Origin: Pandoraea sputorum
Lineage (GTDB): Bacteria > Pseudomonadota > Gammaproteobacteria > Burkholderiales > Burkholderiaceae
Reading direction: 5' to 3'
Length of the DNA: 64,000 nt
Assembly: GCF_000814845.2 (NCBI RefSeq)
Contig: NZ_CP010431.2
Coordinates: forward strand, 2,728,001-2,792,000
Below the pieces are notes generated by a model that saw only the letters and a list, made by a program, of their open reading frames with translations, ran no database searches and was not told the origin of the DNA. Both the position numbers and the translations under genes were made by a program. How positions within the stretch are numbered: position 1 is the first letter of the stretch; each line of letters opens with the position of its first letter. Below, piece after piece: positions 63,707 through 64,000 of the stretch.

Positions 63707-64000
63707 ATGGTGCAACTGCAATCCCATGCTGGCGACGCGCTCGCCAGCCATCACATCGCGTGGTACGTCTACATGCTGCGCTCGTTCCTCGCCCTGCTTG
63801 TGCTGGGTGCATGCGCCTGGGGGGCGATGGCCCTCGCCTACCGTTGCCCGGGGCCGACGCTCGTGCGCTATCTCGTGATCGCCGTCTGGGTACTGCTCGG
63901 GGTTGTTGCGATCGTTGCGCTCTTGCGTGTGCGCGCCGGTATGCCGCTGCGGGGTTGGCCGCTCGCCTTTCTGATCGCGCTCGTGCTGCTCATCGGCTGG
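63707..64000 (+). CDS. DUF4105 (Lnb N-terminal periplasmic domain)-like membrane protein, 5' part
   Basis: An open frame of 98 codons from ATG 63707 runs to the window edge. It contains three hydrophobic helices: about 24-42 (LRSFLALLVLGACAWGAMALAY), 54-70 (YLVIAVWVLLGVVAIVALL) and 83-98. A short Pro-Gly turn (RCPGPTLVRY) separates the first two. This is the N-terminal anchor pattern of DUF4105 proteins. The diagnostic periplasmic domain lies outside the window, so the family call is tentative. Confidence 0.55.
   Translation, partial: MVQLQSHAGDALASHHIAWYVYMLRSFLALLVLGACAWGAMALAYRCPGPTLVRYLVIAVWVLLGVVAIVALLRVRAGMPLRGWPLAFLIALVLLIGW

Overview
The window looks like a chromosomal segment of a Burkholderiaceae beta-proteobacterium (Burkholderia, Pandoraea or Cupriavidus type; genus not proven). 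The base composition is GC-rich. The gene families are typical of the group: a BCAM0308-type protein, an autotransporter with an extended signal peptide, DUF2946 plus PepSY, and a two-domain FadH. No rRNA, tRNA or CRISPR array was seen. About 57 genes are supported, and one gene is cut at each edge.

Layout. (1) 1-17.4 kb is a stress and low-oxygen block: three universal stress proteins, Hsp20, cytochrome b561, a class II (B12) ribonucleotide reductase, phosphoribosyltransferase, BON protein, DUF883, a BCAM0308-family protein, a SagB-like nitroreductase and a rhomboid protease. The content resembles the low-oxygen-activated (lxa) locus described in Burkholderia cenocepacia. Several promoters carry TTGAC/T-N4-GTCAA boxes of CRP/FNR (ANR) type. 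A deacetylase and glycoside hydrolase pair sits inside the block. (2) 17.4-20.5 kb is atypical. An alpha/beta hydrolase plus TetR pair is bracketed by inverted, multi-copy end repeats with no transposase. Next to it, at 19927-19954, is a dif-like XerCD site matching E. coli dif at 24 of 28 positions by eye, so the window probably spans the replication terminus. (3) 20.5-24.0 kb is a large autotransporter. (4) 24.1-31.4 kb is a six-gene operon: RpiR regulator, diaminopropionate ammonia-lyase, L-type carbamoylase, D-carbamoylase-type nitrilase, MFS transporter and a YgeY-like M20 hydrolase. It is probably a ureido-amino-acid catabolic pathway.

(5) 31.7-41.3 kb holds a carbonic anhydrase and then a light/photo-oxidative-stress type cluster: LitR-like MerR regulator, two lipocalins, a DUF1295 membrane enzyme, two cyclopropane-fatty-acid-synthase-type methyltransferases, an FAD oxidoreductase and DUF1365. 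Several genes overlap by 4 bp, and inverted TGAGTC repeats precede the regulator. (6) 41.3-46.9 kb carries a GST, an arsenic operon (arsH, arsR, arsC, acr3), an unknown membrane protein and an LprI-like protein. (7) 47.2-57.8 kb carries two exported alpha/beta hydrolases, a degenerate HD-GYP/LuxR protein, DUF2946 and PepSY metal-related genes, a DNA-binding-domain/citrate-synthase fusion divergent from a CoA-transferase with a 19-bp palindrome between them, and a GGDEF protein with a degraded active site. (8) 58-64 kb carries FadH divergent from a PadR regulator with two matching operators, a beta-propeller plus sterol-desaturase pair, a small lipoprotein and the 5' part of a DUF4105-like membrane protein.

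All calls come from reading the sequence. No database search, alignment program or folding program was run. Start sites were chosen by ribosome-binding sequence and family length where possible.
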